Source: Rhizobium sp. ICMP 5592
Lineage (GTDB): Bacteria > Pseudomonadota > Alphaproteobacteria > Rhizobiales > Rhizobiaceae
NCBI RefSeq assembly: GCF_009498525.1
Contig: NZ_QSNT01000013.1
Location: 6,679-58,781 of the forward strand
Direction: 5' to 3'
DNA length: 52,103 nucleotides
Notes under the pieces: generated by a model
The model's database searches: none
Told to the model about the DNA's origin: nothing
The model's input: only the letters and a program-made list of their open reading frames with translations
Program-made: the position numbers and the translations under genes
In this document: in pieces, positions 44,318-52,028 of the stretch
Layout: every line of letters starts with the position of its first letter
How positions within the stretch are numbered: position 1 is the first letter of the stretch

Positions 44318-44518
44318 ATGCGATCTACCATCAATCTCGACGATGCACTTATGGACAGAGCGAAATCATTGACCGGCACCAAGGAAACCGCAGCGCTCGT
44401 CCGCCAGGCGTTGGAGACGCTTGTTCGTGTGGAGTCCGGAAAACGCCTCGTCGCGCTCGGAGGAACCATGCCCGACGCCGAGGCAGCCCCGCGCCGCCGG
44501 AGCGCGGCAGTTAAGTGA
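44318..44518 (+). CDS. vapB: VapB-type antitoxin
   Basis: 66 residues from the ATG at 44318 (GAGGA upstream; an upstream in-frame ATG at 44243 lies before the candidate operator). The start MRSTINLDDALMDRAKSLTGTKETAALVRQALETLV is the ribbon-helix-helix of the VapB_antitoxin group common in rhizobia; the short tail would bind the toxin. It inhibits VapC and represses the pair. Its stop overlaps the vapC start by four bases (GTGA). Confidence 0.85.
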   Translation: MRSTINLDDALMDRAKSLTGTKETAALVRQALETLVRVESGKRLVALGGTMPDAEAAPRRRSAAVK

Positions 44519-44898
44519 TATTAGCAGACACCTCGATCTGGATTGATCATTTCCGGCAGGGCGATGCAGAGCTACGCAGGATTATTGAAGACGATCGATT
44601 GCTTTGCCATCCGAGCGTGATCGGCGAACTAGCTCTCGGCAGCCTTCGGGATCGCGACAACGTCATAGCTTTCTTGGCGGCCCAGCGTGGCGCAGTCGTC
44701 GCCACGCATGACGAAGTCATGATAATGATCGACGGACATGGTATTTTCAGTATGGGCATTGGTTACACGGATGCCCACTTGCTGGCGTCCGTTCTTCTTG
44801 ATCGGAAAGCGTCCCTATGGACCAGAGACAAGCGCCTGCGGGCAGCCGCTGAAAAGGCAGGAGCCTCACTGCATAGACCGGTCAACGCCCCTCACTAA
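44515..44898 (+). CDS. vapC: VapC-type PIN-domain ribonuclease toxin
   Basis: 127 residues starting at a GTG (44515) inside the antitoxin stop, so translation is coupled. PIN domain acids: Asp5 (LADTSIWIDHF), Glu in CHPSVIGELALGSL, Asp in GIGYTDAHLLAS and Asp in LWTRDKRLR; the active-site set is complete. VapC toxins cut tRNA or rRNA and stop translation when the antitoxin decays. The module lies between the cyclitol cluster and the copper cluster. Confidence 0.88.
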   Translation: MILADTSIWIDHFRQGDAELRRIIEDDRLLCHPSVIGELALGSLRDRDNVIAFLAAQRGAVVATHDEVMIMIDGHGIFSMGIGYTDAHLLASVLLDRKASLWTRDKRLRAAAEKAGASLHRPVNAPH

Positions 44899-44967
44899 CG
44901 CAAATGCCATGGATCTAATGCTTCAAATGGATTTTGCGAACCCCTGCTCTTGATAGGGATGTGAACC

Positions 44968-45008
44968 GATGAGCTTTCCTAAGAAAGTAGCGAATGGCGC
45001 TCTTGAAG
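44968..45008 (+). repeat. Short dispersed repeat, copy 2
   Basis: GATGAGCTTTCC, 19 bases, GCTCTTGAAG, then GATCGAATACGG, matching the arrangement at 30035-30073. Both copies lie in gene-free DNA near decayed or convergent genes. Origin unknown. Confidence 0.4.
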
Positions 45009-45059
45009 CGATCGAATACGGGCGCACGGGGTTCGATCGCCCTTCTCAGCGCCTTCACG

Positions 45060-45242
45060 ATGCTTCATGGCCGCCTTGCGGCCGAGCGCGGCACCAGTGA
45101 TCAGGTCAGAATGGCCGCCGACATATTTCGTCAGCGAATAGAGTGAAATGTCTGCGCCGTGTTCGATCAGCCACTGGAAGACCGGCCCGAGCAGCGCATT
45201 GTCGCAGGCGATGACCTTTGCCCTTTTACCGGCTAGCGCCAT
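45060..45242 (-). pseudogene. Internal fragment of a Cys/Met-metabolism PLP-dependent lyase
   Basis: About 60 codons match the active-site region of cystathionine gamma-synthase/methionine gamma-lyase-type enzymes: VIACDNALLGPVFQ, then EHGADISLYSLTKYVGGHSDL, including the PLP-binding Lys in SLTKY, then AALGRKAAMK. Both ends of the roughly 400-residue enzyme are missing, and the frame continues into unrelated sequence, so it is a relic. It abuts the stop codon of the cytochrome gene. Confidence 0.7.
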
Positions 45243-45806
45243 TCAATCAGCCCTGAACCTTGCATGACAGGTCGTGCAGGTCTGGAGCATCAGATGGAAG
45301 ATATGTTCGGCGGGCATGGACGACAGCTCCATCTCGGTTCGAACATGGGTGCCGAACGGGCCACCGCCCATCGGCTCGCCTGGCTTCATCCGCATGTTGG
45401 CGCCCATCGTTCCAGGATTTCTTTCCGCGGCGGCGGCAAGCGCGCTGGCATAATTCCTGAGGTCGATCGCCAAGCGGTCGAAACGATCGCGCTCCTCGCC
45501 GATGTTTGACTTCGCCTTTGAATTTGAGGCGGCGGCTGCGCCCGCGAAAAGAGCAATCAAAACATTGCCGGACTTGTCGGCAATGGTGTCGGCAGCCCGC
45601 TTGAACCCGATTGACGAATAGGTGGCAGGATCCTTGAACACGTCCGCGATGGTCTTGGTCGCGAAAGCCATTGCCTTCATGTCGGCTTGGCGGACAGTGA
45701 CAAGGTTGTCCGCAGCGGCCCCCGCTATGGCGGCGACCGACGTCATGGCTGCAACAAGGCCGACGCAAGCTGTTGTGCTGAATCTGGTCAAAGGAGCCTC
45801 GTGCAT
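45243..45806 (-). CDS. Cytochrome c' (class II c-type cytochrome)
   Basis: 187 residues from the ATG at 45806. A signal peptide (FSTTACVGLVAAMTSVAAIAGAAA) leads to a helical domain ending in the haem-binding CTTCH (177-181), C-terminal as in cytochrome c'. RQADMKAMAFATKTIADVF resembles helix 1, usually RxxxMkxm. These periplasmic haem proteins bind NO or CO or help electron transfer. Divergent from the copper genes with a palindrome between, so it may belong to the same response. The frame is open further upstream (to 45926) but without a signal-peptide fit. No strong ribosome site is visible at the chosen start. Confidence 0.8.
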   Translation of the reverse strand: MHEAPLTRFSTTACVGLVAAMTSVAAIAGAAADNLVTVRQADMKAMAFATKTIADVFKDPATYSSIGFKRAADTIADKSGNVLIALFAGAAAASNSKAKSNIGEERDRFDRLAIDLRNYASALAAAAERNPGTMGANMRMKPGEPMGGGPFGTHVRTEMELSSMPAEHIFHLMLQTCTTCHARFRAD

Positions 45807-45949
45807 AAATGAACCGGTCGGAAAGTCGGATCGGTTCTCGTTGGCAAACGACGAGAGAGGTTCTGAGCGCAAGCCACGATCGAGGTCGGACCATTTTATG
45901 AAGCGAAGCAAAACCGGGATAAGCATCCTTCAGGGATCCATCCTCCATG

Positions 45950-45963
45950 TGACACCCGTGTCA
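45950..45963. promoter_or_regulatory. Palindrome TGACAC-CC-GTGTCA between cytochrome and copper operon
   Basis: Perfect six-base arms around CC, located 144 bases before the cytochrome start and 84 before the secreted-protein start. Suitable as an operator for a dimeric regulator shared by both directions; the regulator is not in this window. Confidence 0.45.
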
Positions 45964-46046
45964 TAGAATCGACGCGAATGTTTCCCAATCAGACGTTACA
46001 ATTGAAATTGAGCGGCTTTGATTGTAGTCGTTGGAGCATGAGAAGA

Positions 46047-46445
46047 ATGTACCGAATCGCACGGAGCGCAATGCTCGTTTTTGTGCGGCTGGCGATCATG
46101 GTATCGCTGGCAGGGTACACCATGTCCAATGCCAACACTGCAATGCACGGTTCTGCTTTTCCTGAAATCCAGAAGACCATGTCCGATGTGACGTCACCGA
46201 GCGACGATCATCATATGGAGCATGTATCTGGTGACGACCATAATCACGGTTCTGCCTCCTCGGATGATGAGGGCGCTGTGAAACTCGTCAAGAAGGAATG
46301 CTGCAAGGACTTCTGCGGCGGCTTCGCGATCATGTGCGATGAGCCGAAATTTGGTGGTCCGGTCGTTTCCTCCATTCGCGAGTTCATGAACGACCAACGC
46401 TCGTTCGGCGAACTGCCGACACTTCACCGCCCCCCGACTACCTGA
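46047..46445 (+). CDS. His/Cys-rich secreted protein, first gene of copper operon
   Basis: 132 residues from the ATG at 46047 (GGAG about ten bases upstream; ATG 46038 is too close to it). A signal-anchor (SAMLVFVRLAIMVSLAGYT) precedes a low-complexity region rich in likely metal ligands: DDHHMEHVSGDDHNHGS and KKECCKDFCGGFAIMCDEP. No named family recognised, though the composition and the operon (outer-membrane efflux protein, multicopper oxidase, cupredoxin, CusF-like) point to periplasmic copper binding. A small hairpin (TGCCC/GGGCA) follows the stop. Confidence 0.65.
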   Translation: MYRIARSAMLVFVRLAIMVSLAGYTMSNANTAMHGSAFPEIQKTMSDVTSPSDDHHMEHVSGDDHNHGSASSDDEGAVKLVKKECCKDFCGGFAIMCDEPKFGGPVVSSIREFMNDQRSFGELPTLHRPPTT

Positions 46446-46541
46446 ATAGCGAGACTGCCCTTTTCGGGCACTGGATCGGATCGTTGTCGGCTTCGATGAG
46501 CCGACGGCCTTCCGGATAAACACTCCTATTCGGAAAAGAAC

Positions 46542-46766
46542 ATGAGACCTACCATTTTGGTGGTGGCACTGCCGTTGATCGTCGGCGGCTGCTCGTCCAC
46601 GCTATCTCCTGACGTTCCCACGCCGGACGACGATCTCCTTTCGACCGCACCGCCGGTCCACTATCGTAGGCCGGTTGTCGGATATGTCGCGCGCCAACCG
46701 ATCGATCCGAAACCGTGGAAAAAGCAAAACGAGTTGCAGTCTCCTTCGAAAGGAGATGCATCATGA
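46542..46766 (+). CDS. Small lipoprotein in copper operon
   Basis: 74 residues: signal peptide with lipobox (LVVALPLIVGGC, Cys17), then a Pro/Asp-rich tail (SPDVPTPDDDLLSTAPPVHYRRPVVGY). Its stop overlaps the start of the TolC-like gene (ATGA). AAGGAGA for the next gene lies within its last codons. The function is unknown; probably an accessory of the efflux or oxidase proteins. Confidence 0.7.
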   Translation: MRPTILVVALPLIVGGCSSTLSPDVPTPDDDLLSTAPPVHYRRPVVGYVARQPIDPKPWKKQNELQSPSKGDAS

Positions 46767-48223
46767 CGCCTAGTCTTAAGAACGCGGCCCTCCTCCTGCT
46801 CCCCATTGCTCTTGGCGGATGCGTTTCCACCGAATATGCAAAGCGGGATGCCGGTTTCGCGACAGTCGCCAATACCGCAGGCACGGCAACCGCCAAGCAT
46901 ACGGTGTGGATACAGAACAAGCTTCAAGCGCAGGCCGTCTCCGATGAGGTGAAGAGCCTGGTCGACAGGCGGAAGACCCTGGATGTCGAAACGGCTGTTC
47001 AGGTCGCACTCCTGAACAACAAGGGGCTGCAGGCAACCTACGCGAATCTCGGTGACAGCGCGGCCGACGCCTGGCAGTCGACCATGCTGATCAATCCCAC
47101 GGTTTCGATTGGAACGACCGGGTTGGGGACCCCAGAACTCGAGGCATTCAAGACCATTGAAGGCATGGTCGCCACGAACATTCTAGCTCTGGCTACCCAT
47201 AAGAAGAATGTCGAGATTGCCGATACCCGGTTCAGACAGGCGAAGCTGGCTGCAGCCATCGCGACGTTGAAACTGGCTGCGGATACCCGCCGCGCGTGGA
47301 TCAACGCCGTGGCCGCCTCGGAGACCGTGGGACAACTCCAGCGTGCTCAGCTTGCCGCAGATGCGGCATCCGAGTTGGCATCCAAGCTTGGCGAAACCGG
47401 CGCGATGACCAAAGGCTCGCAGGCCCGCGAGCATGTGTTTGCCGCCGAACTTGCAGGGCAAACAGCTCAAGCCCGACTGGCCGCCAGGTTAAGCAAGGAA
47501 GAACTGACGCGGCTGATGGGGCTTTGGGGCTCCTCAACCGACTATCAGATCCCCAACAGTCTTCCTGCCCTTCCCAAGGTGCTGATCAAACGGGATGCTA
47601 TCGAAGCCGAAGCGCTTCTGAAACGCGTCGATCTTCAGATGGCAAAACTGGACCTGGCTGCTACCGCCAAATCCTATGGTTTGACCGAAGCCACCCGATA
47701 CGTGACGGATCTCGAAATCTTGACCGGCTTCGAGACGGAACGGGCAATCGAAGACGGCAAGAGGAAGACTGAAACGACCGGTCAGATCGAACTGGAGTTC
47801 GCGATACCGATCTTCGATACCGGCAGGGCTCGGTTGCGAAAAGCCGAGCTGGCCTACATGCGCGCTGCAAACCAGCTCGCGGAAAAGGCCGTCAACGTTC
47901 GCTCGGAAGCTCGGTCAGCCCATGAGGCCTATCGATCGAATTACGAGATCGCCAAGCACTATCGCAACAATGTCGTGCCGCTCAGAACGAGGATCGAGGA
48001 AGAGTCGCTCCTGACCTACAACGGGATGATCTCGAATACTTTCGAGCTGCTGACCGACACCCGCGACAAGATCAACTCCATCCTGCTCTCCGTCAACGCC
48101 AAACGCGACTTCTGGCTCGCGGACGCCAACCTCATGCCGACGATTTACGGCGGCGGCGCGGGCGAAACGGCCGGGCCGCGTGAAACCGCGTCGGCATCGA
48201 ATGCTGGCGCCGCAGGACATTAG
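46763..48223 (+). CDS. TolC/CusC-like outer-membrane efflux protein
   Basis: 486 residues from the ATG at 46763 (AAGGAGA seven bases upstream). A lipobox-like signal (LLLLPIALGGC) suggests lipidation as in CusC/OprM. The body has two OEP repeats with long alpha-helical heptads: ETAVQVALLNNKGLQATYANLG and FDTGRARLRKAELAYMRAANQLAEKAVNVRSEARSAHEAY. It would form the outer-membrane channel of a copper export path. No inner-membrane RND pump or membrane-fusion protein is encoded nearby, so it must borrow one or act with the oxidase alone. Confidence 0.85.
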   Translation: MTPSLKNAALLLLPIALGGCVSTEYAKRDAGFATVANTAGTATAKHTVWIQNKLQAQAVSDEVKSLVDRRKTLDVETAVQVALLNNKGLQATYANLGDSAADAWQSTMLINPTVSIGTTGLGTPELEAFKTIEGMVATNILALATHKKNVEIADTRFRQAKLAAAIATLKLAADTRRAWINAVAASETVGQLQRAQLAADAASELASKLGETGAMTKGSQAREHVFAAELAGQTAQARLAARLSKEELTRLMGLWGSSTDYQIPNSLPALPKVLIKRDAIEAEALLKRVDLQMAKLDLAATAKSYGLTEATRYVTDLEILTGFETERAIEDGKRKTETTGQIELEFAIPIFDTGRARLRKAELAYMRAANQLAEKAVNVRSEARSAHEAYRSNYEIAKHYRNNVVPLRTRIEEESLLTYNGMISNTFELLTDTRDKINSILLSVNAKRDFWLADANLMPTIYGGGAGETAGPRETASASNAGAAGH

Positions 48224-48234
48224 GGATCACGGAC

Positions 48235-49581
48235 ATGTTCAACAGAAGACAAATCATCGGAGCAGGTGCCGCCCTGCTTTCAACGGCGGCCTGGACGAAG
48301 ACATCGGCAATGGGCCTGCCGGATGCCCCGACAATGGGGTCGGCCGAGATGCAGCCGCCAATCCATCCTGACACCGGCCCGGACTATCAGCCGGTCGTGA
48401 CTTTGAACGGCTGGACGCTTCCACACCGCATGAACAACGGCGTCAAGGAATTCCATCTGATTGCCGAGCCGGTGGAGCGCGAGATGGCAGACGGCATGAC
48501 GGCCTATCTCTGGGGCTACAACGGTCAATCGCCAGGACCGACGATCGAGGCAGTCGAGGGTGACCGGGTTCGTATCTTCGTCACCAACAAGCTGCCGGAA
48601 CACACGACGATCCACTGGCACGGCATGATCTTGCCGTCCGGAATGGATGGCGTCGGCGGCCTGACGCAGCCCCACATCCCCGTCGGCAAGACATTTGTCT
48701 ACGAGTTCGATCTCGTGAAGTCGGGGACGTTCATGTATCACCCGCATTCGGATGAAATGGTCCAGATGGCCATGGGCATGATGGGTATCTTCGTGATCCA
48801 CCCCAAGGACCCGAAGTTCATGCCGGTCGACCGGGACTTCGTGTTCTTGCTCAACGCCTACGACATCGATCCAGGCTCCTATGTCCCCCGGGTCATGGAA
48901 ATGACCGATTTCAACATGTGGTGCTGGAATAGCCGGGTCTTTCCCGGCATCAGTCCGCTGGTGGTTTCCAGAAACGACCGCGTTCGCGTCCGCGTCGGCA
49001 ATCTGACGATGACCAATCATCCGATCCATATGCACGGCTACGATTTCGAGGTCACCTGTACTGACGGCGGCTGGGTTCGGCCAGAGGCACGCTGGCCGGA
49101 GGTCAGCATCGACATCCCCGTCGGGGCGATGCGAGCCTATGAATTCGACGCCAGGTATCTCGGCGACTGGGCGATCCATTGCCACAAATCGCATCACACG
49201 ATGAATGCGATGGGCCACGATATCCCGACTTTTATCGGCGTCGACAAGAAGGGAGTGGCGGAGAAGATCCGCAAACTCCAGCCCGAATACATGCCCATGG
49301 GCACCAAGGGCATGGCCGACATGGGCGCAATGGAAATGCCGATCCCCGAGAACACGATCCCCATGATGACCGGCTGGGGTCCGCACGGCCCGATCGAAAT
49401 GGGCGGAATGTTCTCTGTCGTTAAGGTCCGCGAGGGCATCTCCGCGGACGATTACTCCGATCCGGGCTGGTACGAAAACCCGCCAGGAACGCAGGCTTGG
49501 GAATGGACCGGCGAATTGCCGGACGCGACCAAGATCAAGGACGCCAAAACGCAGATCACGCCCAAGCCGACAAAGGGCTGA
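48235..49581 (+). CDS. Multicopper oxidase (periplasmic, Tat-exported)
   Basis: 448 residues. Tat signal NRRQIIGAGAALLS. The four copper-binding motifs are HWHG (127-130), HPHS (169-172), HPIHMHGYD (262-270) and HCHKSHH (315-321), giving type 1, 2 and 3 sites, with T1 Cys316. A Met-rich stretch follows (MPMGTKGMADMGAMEMP, about 352-370), a feature of copper-tolerance oxidases that convert Cu(I) to Cu(II). Shorter than PcoA/CopA (about 600) and with fewer Met repeats. Eleven bases after the TolC-like gene. Confidence 0.9.
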   Translation: MFNRRQIIGAGAALLSTAAWTKTSAMGLPDAPTMGSAEMQPPIHPDTGPDYQPVVTLNGWTLPHRMNNGVKEFHLIAEPVEREMADGMTAYLWGYNGQSPGPTIEAVEGDRVRIFVTNKLPEHTTIHWHGMILPSGMDGVGGLTQPHIPVGKTFVYEFDLVKSGTFMYHPHSDEMVQMAMGMMGIFVIHPKDPKFMPVDRDFVFLLNAYDIDPGSYVPRVMEMTDFNMWCWNSRVFPGISPLVVSRNDRVRVRVGNLTMTNHPIHMHGYDFEVTCTDGGWVRPEARWPEVSIDIPVGAMRAYEFDARYLGDWAIHCHKSHHTMNAMGHDIPTFIGVDKKGVAEKIRKLQPEYMPMGTKGMADMGAMEMPIPENTIPMMTGWGPHGPIEMGGMFSVVKVREGISADDYSDPGWYENPPGTQAWEWTGELPDATKIKDAKTQITPKPTKG

Positions 49582-49617
49582 ACGCTGCTATCTCCCATCA
49601 CACATAAGGATCTACCC

Positions 49618-50097
49618 ATGAAGAAATATGCATTTGCACTCTTGTTTGTCGCCCTGGCCGGCCCTGTGGCCGCCTCCGGCAGTCACGCCGGTGGCCATGA
49701 GGAAAAGATGGCCGTCGGCGAGGCCGGCGATAAGGCCAAGGCGACACAGACCATCCGCGTCACGATGAAAGAGACGGACGACGGCAAGATGATCTTCACC
49801 CCTACCGTCATCAAGGTTCGCGAGGACCAGACCGTCAGAATCGCGATCAAGAATGCGGGAACCGTCGACCACGAGTTCGTACTCGATCAGGAGGACAAGA
49901 TTCTCGAGCACAAGGCGCAGATGGAGAAATTCCCGGAAATGGAGCATGCCGATGCCAATTCGATCCGGCTCTCACCCGGTGCATCCGGGGACATCATCTG
50001 GAAGTTCACGACGGATGGCGAGTTCAAGTTCGCTTGCCTCGTGCCGGGTCATTACGAGGCCGGCATGCATGGCGATGTCACGGTCGCGGCAAAATAA
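49618..50097 (+). CDS. Cupredoxin-domain periplasmic copper protein
   Basis: 159 residues: signal peptide (KKYAFALLFVALAGPVAAS), a His-rich linker (SHAGGHEEK) and a plastocyanin/azurin-like beta barrel. The type 1 copper ligands are visible: His85 (TVDHEFVL), Cys140, His145 and Met150 in FACLVPGHYEAGM. It is probably an electron or copper carrier for the multicopper oxidase encoded just before it. Confidence 0.87.
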   Translation: MKKYAFALLFVALAGPVAASGSHAGGHEEKMAVGEAGDKAKATQTIRVTMKETDDGKMIFTPTVIKVREDQTVRIAIKNAGTVDHEFVLDQEDKILEHKAQMEKFPEMEHADANSIRLSPGASGDIIWKFTTDGEFKFACLVPGHYEAGMHGDVTVAAK

Positions 50098-50120
50098 CGA
50101 TTGAATAGAGAAACGTAGAC

Positions 50121-50405
50121 ATGAAAATCGCAATCAAAATCATGGTCGCAGCCATGCTCCTGTTGGGCACGGCCTTTGGGACACTCGCCCAGGAATTCAC
50201 CAAGGGCGTGGTCAACAAGGTCGATGCCAAGGCGAAGAAGGTCACCATCAAGCATGAGGACCTGAAGAACCTCGACATGCCGGCGATGACGATGGTTTTC
50301 CGCGTTGAGGACCCCGTCCTGCTGCAAAAATTCAAGGAAGGCGCAGCTATCGAATTCGTTGCCGAGCGTGTGAACGGCAAGCTCGCCGTCACTCAGGTTA
50401 AATGA
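50121..50405 (+). CDS. CusF-like periplasmic copper chaperone
   Basis: 94 residues with a signal peptide ending TLAQ. The OB-fold core GVVNKVDAKAKKVTIKHEDLKNLDMPAMTM aligns with CusF: His45, Met56 and Met58 occupy the positions of E. coli H36, M47 and M49. The Trp that stacks on Cu(I) in CusF (W44) is Met53 here, at the same eight-residue step from the His, so the site would be His plus three Met. It likely carries Cu(I) in the periplasm. Last gene of the copper operon before a strong hairpin. Confidence 0.85.
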   Translation: MKIAIKIMVAAMLLLGTAFGTLAQEFTKGVVNKVDAKAKKVTIKHEDLKNLDMPAMTMVFRVEDPVLLQKFKEGAAIEFVAERVNGKLAVTQVK

Positions 50406-50414
50406 TCGAAGACC

Positions 50415-50439
50415 CCGCGCCCGGGTATCTCGGGCGCGG
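50415..50439 (+). terminator. GC-rich hairpin after the CusF-like gene
   Basis: CCGCGCCCG (50415-50423) and CGGGCGCGG (50431-50439) pair perfectly over nine bases around a seven-base loop, ten bases after the stop. No T run follows, so it may stop or only pause transcription, or protect the mRNA end. Confidence 0.5.
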
Positions 50440-50522
50440 CAACTCGGTGTTACCGATAGATGGCTTTGCTGCTGGTCGCAGGAAGCCGCATTTGACCGTG
50501 GTGAAAAACATCTGGAAATCCA

Positions 50523-51812
50523 ATGGACCGAAAGACCTCTGTGTTTAGCAACAGCGACTCGATCCGGGAAATTCGGTCGGCATCGCTGCGCCTCGTCGCA
50601 CTGGCCGTCCTCTTTGCCAATCTTGTCCTGGGCGACGGTCGGACAAGCGTCGTCACGCATATCACCATTATGCTGATTTATCTGATGATCAGCATCGCCT
50701 CGATCTTTTCGGCGACATACTTCGCAAAGAACAAATGGCTTACGGAAATCTTCGTCGCGCTGGATGCCGGTCTGGTCGTGATCGTGCTCTACGAGCATAT
50801 ATTGGCCAATCCCATCACCGAGAACCACAACTTAACGACGTCAAGCCTCGTCGTTGCCTTCATCCTTCTCAACCATGTTGCCCTGAAACTAAAGCAACGA
50901 CTGATCCTGTTGTTTTCCGGCATCGTAATTGTCGCCTGGATCGCGATGCTGGCGCTGATGGCTTATCGGCACCATTCCAACGCACCTGGTACCTTGCTGG
51001 CCAATTTCTTCAACCAGGACCTTGGTCTGACGATAGGCTTTGCCTTCACCGCCTTTGCCATCCTGCTCGTGGCACGCGATCACGACAAGACACGAAGAGA
51101 AGCCCTAAGGATTGAAGAGAGACGCACGAACCTATCGCGCTTCTTCTCTCCAATGGTCGTCGCTGAACTAGAAGAAGCAAGCAGCGTTCTCGATCTTGAA
51201 CGGCGCAACGCTGCGGTCATGTTCATCGATATCCGGGACTTTACCAGCTATTCTGAGACAGCGACGCCCCGGGAGCTGGCAAGATTGCTGGCCGAGTATC
51301 GTCGGATCGTTGCGGGAACCGTGTTTGCATTTGGCGGCACAGTCGACAAATTCATTGGTGATGGCGTGATGGCCGTGTTCGGGCAGCCTAAGTCGCGGCC
51401 GGATGATGCCCGTCGCGCGCTGGCCTGCGCGATAGAACTGATGACCAGGCTGGAATGCTGGAAAATATCGAACATCGAGCTGGGCGGACCATCCTTGGAA
51501 ACCGGGATCGGTTTACACTATGGCACTGTCATCGGCGGTGTTTTGGAAAGCGGGTACCACGACGAATTGACCGTCATCGGAGACACAGTCAACGTTGCCC
51601 AAAGGCTAGAATCTTTGGCGAAAAAGCTCGAGACACCGCTCGTCGTATCTATGGTGATGATGGGTCAGGTGCCTGCCGCTGAAGCTGTGCTGAGCTGGGT
51701 TCGAAAAGACAAAGTAAAGCTTTCAGGACGTAGAGAGCCCATTGACATCGCCTATCTTCAGCGAACTGCTCCTGCAGTATGCCCGCAAGAGGTAAGTACT
51801 AAGTATCGATAG
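50523..51812 (+). CDS. Membrane class III adenylate/guanylate cyclase
   Basis: 429 residues. The N-terminal 185 residues hold about six membrane helices; a short linker helix leads to a class III cyclase domain from about 228. Metal Asps are D236 (MFIDIRDFTSYSE) and D280 (DKFIGDGVMAVFG), with K276, D354 (VIGDTVNVAQRLE), N357 and R361 completing the catalytic set, so it should make cAMP (Lys/Asp pattern). It forms a homodimer at the inner face of the membrane. It follows the copper operon by 117 bases across a hairpin; a link to copper sensing is possible but unproven. Confidence 0.88.
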   Translation: MDRKTSVFSNSDSIREIRSASLRLVALAVLFANLVLGDGRTSVVTHITIMLIYLMISIASIFSATYFAKNKWLTEIFVALDAGLVVIVLYEHILANPITENHNLTTSSLVVAFILLNHVALKLKQRLILLFSGIVIVAWIAMLALMAYRHHSNAPGTLLANFFNQDLGLTIGFAFTAFAILLVARDHDKTRREALRIEERRTNLSRFFSPMVVAELEEASSVLDLERRNAAVMFIDIRDFTSYSETATPRELARLLAEYRRIVAGTVFAFGGTVDKFIGDGVMAVFGQPKSRPDDARRALACAIELMTRLECWKISNIELGGPSLETGIGLHYGTVIGGVLESGYHDELTVIGDTVNVAQRLESLAKKLETPLVVSMVMMGQVPAAEAVLSWVRKDKVKLSGRREPIDIAYLQRTAPAVCPQEVSTKYR

Positions 51813-51813
51813 T
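51802..51813. repeat. Direct repeat AGTATCGATAGT, copy 1
   Basis: Contains the palindrome TATCGATA and overlaps the cyclase stop codon (TAG 51810-51812). An identical copy lies at 51939-51950, 137 bases on; both precede the end-of-window antitoxin gene. Confidence 0.4.
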
Positions 51814-51938
51814 GATGGATCTGGCCCACAAAACCGGTAAAGTCGGAGCAAATCACAGCACGTGAGCGCCTATGCCAAGTCCCAAACCCCTGCCCTCCTC
51901 CACCGATCCTGTGCTGCGCGACTGGGATGAGGTTGTTC

Positions 51939-51950
51939 AGTATCGATAGT
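51939..51950. repeat. Direct repeat AGTATCGATAGT, copy 2
   Basis: Identical to 51802-51813. It lies 78 bases before the antitoxin ATG at 52029. It may be part of that operon's control region or mark a small insertion or duplication after the cyclase gene. Confidence 0.4.
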
Positions 51951-52028
51951 TAGCCATCTAATGTGGCTTTTCTTGCCATCTCCGGCTGGAATCGCTATAT
52001 TTGACGGGATCTCGATAGAGGAAAATCG

